Assembly: GCF_900447045.1 (NCBI RefSeq)
Contig: NZ_UAWH01000014.1
Span: 1,052,501 to 1,116,500 of the forward strand
Source of the DNA: Clostridium paraputrificum
GTDB taxonomy: Bacteria > Bacillota > Clostridia > Clostridiales > Clostridiaceae
Direction: 5' to 3'
DNA: 64,000 bases
Program-made: the position numbers and the translations under genes
Notes under the pieces: model-generated
The model's input: only the letters and a program-made list of their open reading frames with translations
Database searches by the model: none
What the model was told of the DNA's origin: nothing
Shown: piece by piece, positions 61,590 through 64,000 of the stretch
How the letters are laid out: the number at the start of each line of letters is the position of its first letter
Numbering within the stretch: position 1 is the first letter of the stretch

Positions 61590-64000
61590 ATGAAGAAAAA
61601 GGTAAAAGTAATTCGTATTATTAGCATGCTTGTATTAAGTTTATTTATTTTGGACTTAATACCATCTAAGGTACATGCTACTGAAGGTAGAGATACTGAA
61701 ACAAAAGAATGGAGTGAATATGGAATACTATCAGTATCAGATAAAGATATGGTACTTAATGTAGGGGATTTAGAAATTTCTTCTGATGTTCATTCTAATG
61801 GAAACATAAAGTCAAATTCTACTAAGCTAAGTGTTAATGGAGTACTAGAGGCATCTAAAAAAGTAGATATAGTAGCAAGTGAAGAAAATATTAATATACG
61901 AGAGAATACAAATAAGATAGAAACTGATGATGTATATGAAGATATATTAAATGAAACTAAGGATAATAGAAAAGAAATTAATGGGTTAAATTTTTTGAAT
62001 GGGGCATCTATAGATGTAAACAATAATTATAATTCAACAGGTAATACAATAGTAAATGCTTCACAAGTTAACTTTCAAAAAAGTTTATTGTCAGATGGGG
62101 AAATATCACTTAATTCTTCAATTGTAAATAGTGGAGAATATAAAAGCTTTATAGCATCAAGAAACAGCAATATAACAGTTAATGCTGCCAACTTTAATTT
62201 TAAAGGTATAATTTATGCTCCAAATGGAGTTGTAAATATACAAGGTTCAGATATAAATATAGAAGGTAGAATAATTGCTAATGAGATAATCATAAATGGT
62301 AGTAAAGCAAAAATTAAACAAAATGATGATGATTTTGATTTTATTAAAGATGAAGTTAAACCAGATTTAAGTATATTGTCACCAAGCTATGAAAATGATT
62401 ATCTAGTTACACAAGATGTAGATATAGATATAACAGGTATAGCTAAAGATAATAAGAAAGTAGAAAAAGTTGAATATCAAATTGTTTCAGAAGAATCAAA
62501 TAATAAAATTAGTGGACAAGCTACTGGAATTGAGAATTGGGCAGTAGAAGACATACCGCTAGAATTAGGAATGAATTATTTAAAAGTTATAGCTTACGAT
62601 ACAAGTAATAATTCTGTTGAAAAAGTAATTAATATTAAAAGAATGAACACAGAAATTAATTTTAGTGATGATGTTGTATACGCTACAGAAAATGATGCAG
62701 CTAAATTGAAAGATCAATTTATAAATCAAAAATTAGATCAAAATAAGACTGATGGATATACAGCAGATGATAGAATAATATTGAAGCTAACAAAAAATAA
62801 TATATTGTTAGATGCTATAAACAAGGGGAATTTTGGAGTAAATAAAATTCTTTATTTTGATCCTTGTGATGTTCTTCCGTCAGGATTTAGTGGTAAATTA
62901 GAAAGCTATAATGAAGTATCAGATGGTATAGAGTTTAGATTTAAAAAAGCTGAATTTAATGAAATGATAAATGATTATGTAAGCTTTGATTTAGACAATA
63001 ATATAGATTTTCAAAATGATATAGCATATATTTTAGCTCCTGATGGAACTAGAGTTGATAAACCTATTCAGAAATCCAAGCTAAGAGCAAGTGAAGAAGT
63101 TAAGAAAGGCGTTCAGTTAAATGAATTAGTAAGATTTCTTGTTCCTAAATTTGATGGTTCATCCTTAAGGTTTGGTGATGCTAAAGATGGTCTAGTAATA
63201 TATGATGAGGATGGTTTAAGAGAAACCAAAGGAGACCAAGTTGTGTTAAAAGCAGAACAAAAGTATTCTAATTTTCAAATTGATTCAGCTTTTGACTGGA
63301 ATATGAAGATTAGTGATGTATTACCAAAGCAAATACGATTCAAGTTTTCATATGACGATACAAAAACAAATGGAGTAACATTTAATAAATACTCTAAAGA
63401 TTTAGAGGAAGTAGTAGATGATATACAAAGTTTAACTAATTCAAGTTTTGAAAATAAAATAGAATTCTTAAATTTCTTTGATATAGAAGGTGTTAAACTA
63501 GATGATACTATTGTCTTGGGTTGCGTAGGGGTAAGAACAAACGCAGGTACATCTATAAGCCTTATTCCTAAATATACATTAGATGGATTGGCAGAATCGT
63601 CATCAGGAAGGTTGGACCCTATTATATCATTGATGATTGTAATGGATATGAGTGGAGAGATTTCACTTAAGGCTTCTATAGAATCAAATACTAGTTCTTA
63701 TGTTGAGAAAGGATTTAATATACAAAAAGAGGGCTATGTTGGCAAAGGTGGTAGCGTTGAAGATAATAAGGGGCAAAAAACTTATGATCTAGCTTTTGAT
63801 AGAGTTGCTGATGTATATGATAGAGAATGTAATTCTAGATATGAATTAGATAAGGAGCCAGTTACAACTTTAAAAGGTTCTTTAGAAGGTAAAGCATCAG
63901 TAGATTTTGGATTAGGAGTTGGAATAGGATGTTTTACTATGGGAATAATGCCTGGAATGGTAAGAGCTTCAGGATATGCAAAATTTGATTCTAACTTAAA
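61590..64000 (+). CDS. large secreted protein with beta-helix-like and Ig-like regions (3' end outside window)
   Basis: An open frame of 803 codons from the ATG at 61590 (site GAGGGGGATTTT) to the window edge. Residues 1-30 are a signal peptide (cleavage near VHA). Residues about 50-250 hold short repeated strands (VNVGDLEISSDVHSNGNIKS-like, LLSDGEISLNSS, GIIYAPNGVVNIQGSDINIE) that look like a right-handed beta-helix of bactofilin or adhesin type. Residues about 257-355 form an Ig-like domain (PDLSILSPSYENDYLVTQDV). The rest is acidic and unassigned. Probably a surface or matrix protein. Confidence 0.75.
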   Translation, partial: MKKKVKVIRIISMLVLSLFILDLIPSKVHATEGRDTETKEWSEYGILSVSDKDMVLNVGDLEISSDVHSNGNIKSNSTKLSVNGVLEASKKVDIVASEENINIRENTNKIETDDVYEDILNETKDNRKEINGLNFLNGASIDVNNNYNSTGNTIVNASQVNFQKSLLSDGEISLNSSIVNSGEYKSFIASRNSNITVNAANFNFKGIIYAPNGVVNIQGSDINIEGRIIANEIIINGSKAKIKQNDDDFDFIKDEVKPDLSILSPSYENDYLVTQDVDIDITGIAKDNKKVEKVEYQIVSEESNNKISGQATGIENWAVEDIPLELGMNYLKVIAYDTSNNSVEKVINIKRMNTEINFSDDVVYATENDAAKLKDQFINQKLDQNKTDGYTADDRIILKLTKNNILLDAINKGNFGVNKILYFDPCDVLPSGFSGKLESYNEVSDGIEFRFKKAEFNEMINDYVSFDLDNNIDFQNDIAYILAPDGTRVDKPIQKSKLRASEEVKKGVQLNELVRFLVPKFDGSSLRFGDAKDGLVIYDEDGLRETKGDQVVLKAEQKYSNFQIDSAFDWNMKISDVLPKQIRFKFSYDDTKTNGVTFNKYSKDLEEVVDDIQSLTNSSFENKIEFLNFFDIEGVKLDDTIVLGCVGVRTNAGTSISLIPKYTLDGLAESSSGRLDPIISLMIVMDMSGEISLKASIESNTSSYVEKGFNIQKEGYVGKGGSVEDNKGQKTYDLAFDRVADVYDRECNSRYELDKEPVTTLKGSLEGKASVDFGLGVGIGCFTMGIMPGMVRASGYAKFDSNL

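Overview
The window is low-GC, AT-rich DNA from a Gram-positive bacterium, most likely Clostridium sensu stricto. The evidence is strong AGGAGG ribosome sites, the family content (GH18 chitinases, DUF1659/DUF2922, YvrJ, LytTR regulators, Lac-family PTS) and the codon use. A complete Tn916-family conjugative transposon of about 18.0 kb with tet(M) sits in the middle (about 18.71-36.71 kb). Its base composition and gene style differ clearly from the host DNA. The species cannot be fixed from the sequence alone; a chitin- and beta-glucan-degrading species of the C. perfringens/C. paraputrificum/C. tertium kind is my guess.

Layout. 0-1.1 kb: a DnaC/IstB-like ATPase and a small coiled-coil protein, probably a phage or element remnant. 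1.3-2.2 kb: an APH-type kinase. 2.7-6.4 kb: two tandem secreted GH18 chitinases. 6.5-10.7 kb: small accessory genes (DUF2441, erythromycin-esterase-like protein, lipoprotein, membrane proteins), each a separate transcription unit. 10.9-14.4 kb (minus): a PTS IIB / TIM-barrel protein / PTS IIC / GntR cluster with a clear promoter and palindromic operator. 14.7-18.6 kb: small membrane proteins, HTH regulators and decayed genes. 18.7-36.7 kb: the Tn916-like element, with int, xis, orf7-orf9, orf6, tet(M) with its leader peptide, the orf13-orf23 conjugation genes, ardA (orf18), the relaxase orf20 and oriT. 36.9-40.1 kb: S41 peptidase, HTH plus membrane protein, flavodoxin. 40.2-42.2 kb (minus): cell-wall-anchored GH16 glucanase. 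43.2-50.6 kb: an AraC regulator divergent from a five-gene operon (GH2 beta-galactosidase, MupG-like hydrolase, PTS IIB, PTS IIC, GrdB-like protein). 50.7-56.3 kb: DUF2922/DUF1659, LppY-like protein, small proteins, and a GHKL kinase/LytTR regulator pair. 56.6-61.5 kb: more small secreted, lipo- and membrane proteins. 61.6-64.0 kb: the first 803 codons of a large secreted protein that runs off the window.

The most distinctive non-genic signal is a dispersed intergenic repeat system. Many single-gene units are followed by a hairpin of the form ATACCGTATTATTCAA...GAATATGCGGTAT plus a T-run, and preceded by a related motif (CTTTGAAAATTGAATAGTAC...) ending in an extended -10 promoter, TGnTATAAT. 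Different genes are carried between nearly the same flanks, and several paralogous blocks show complementary decay: what is intact in one copy is deleted in the other. This looks like a modular, recombining small-gene region. A second structured repeat (core GGAACAA...AAATAAATATCC) occurs four times.

Functionally the window combines extracellular polysaccharide breakdown (two chitinases, one beta-glucanase), two regulated sugar-uptake operons, peptide-type signalling, and transferable tetracycline resistance.
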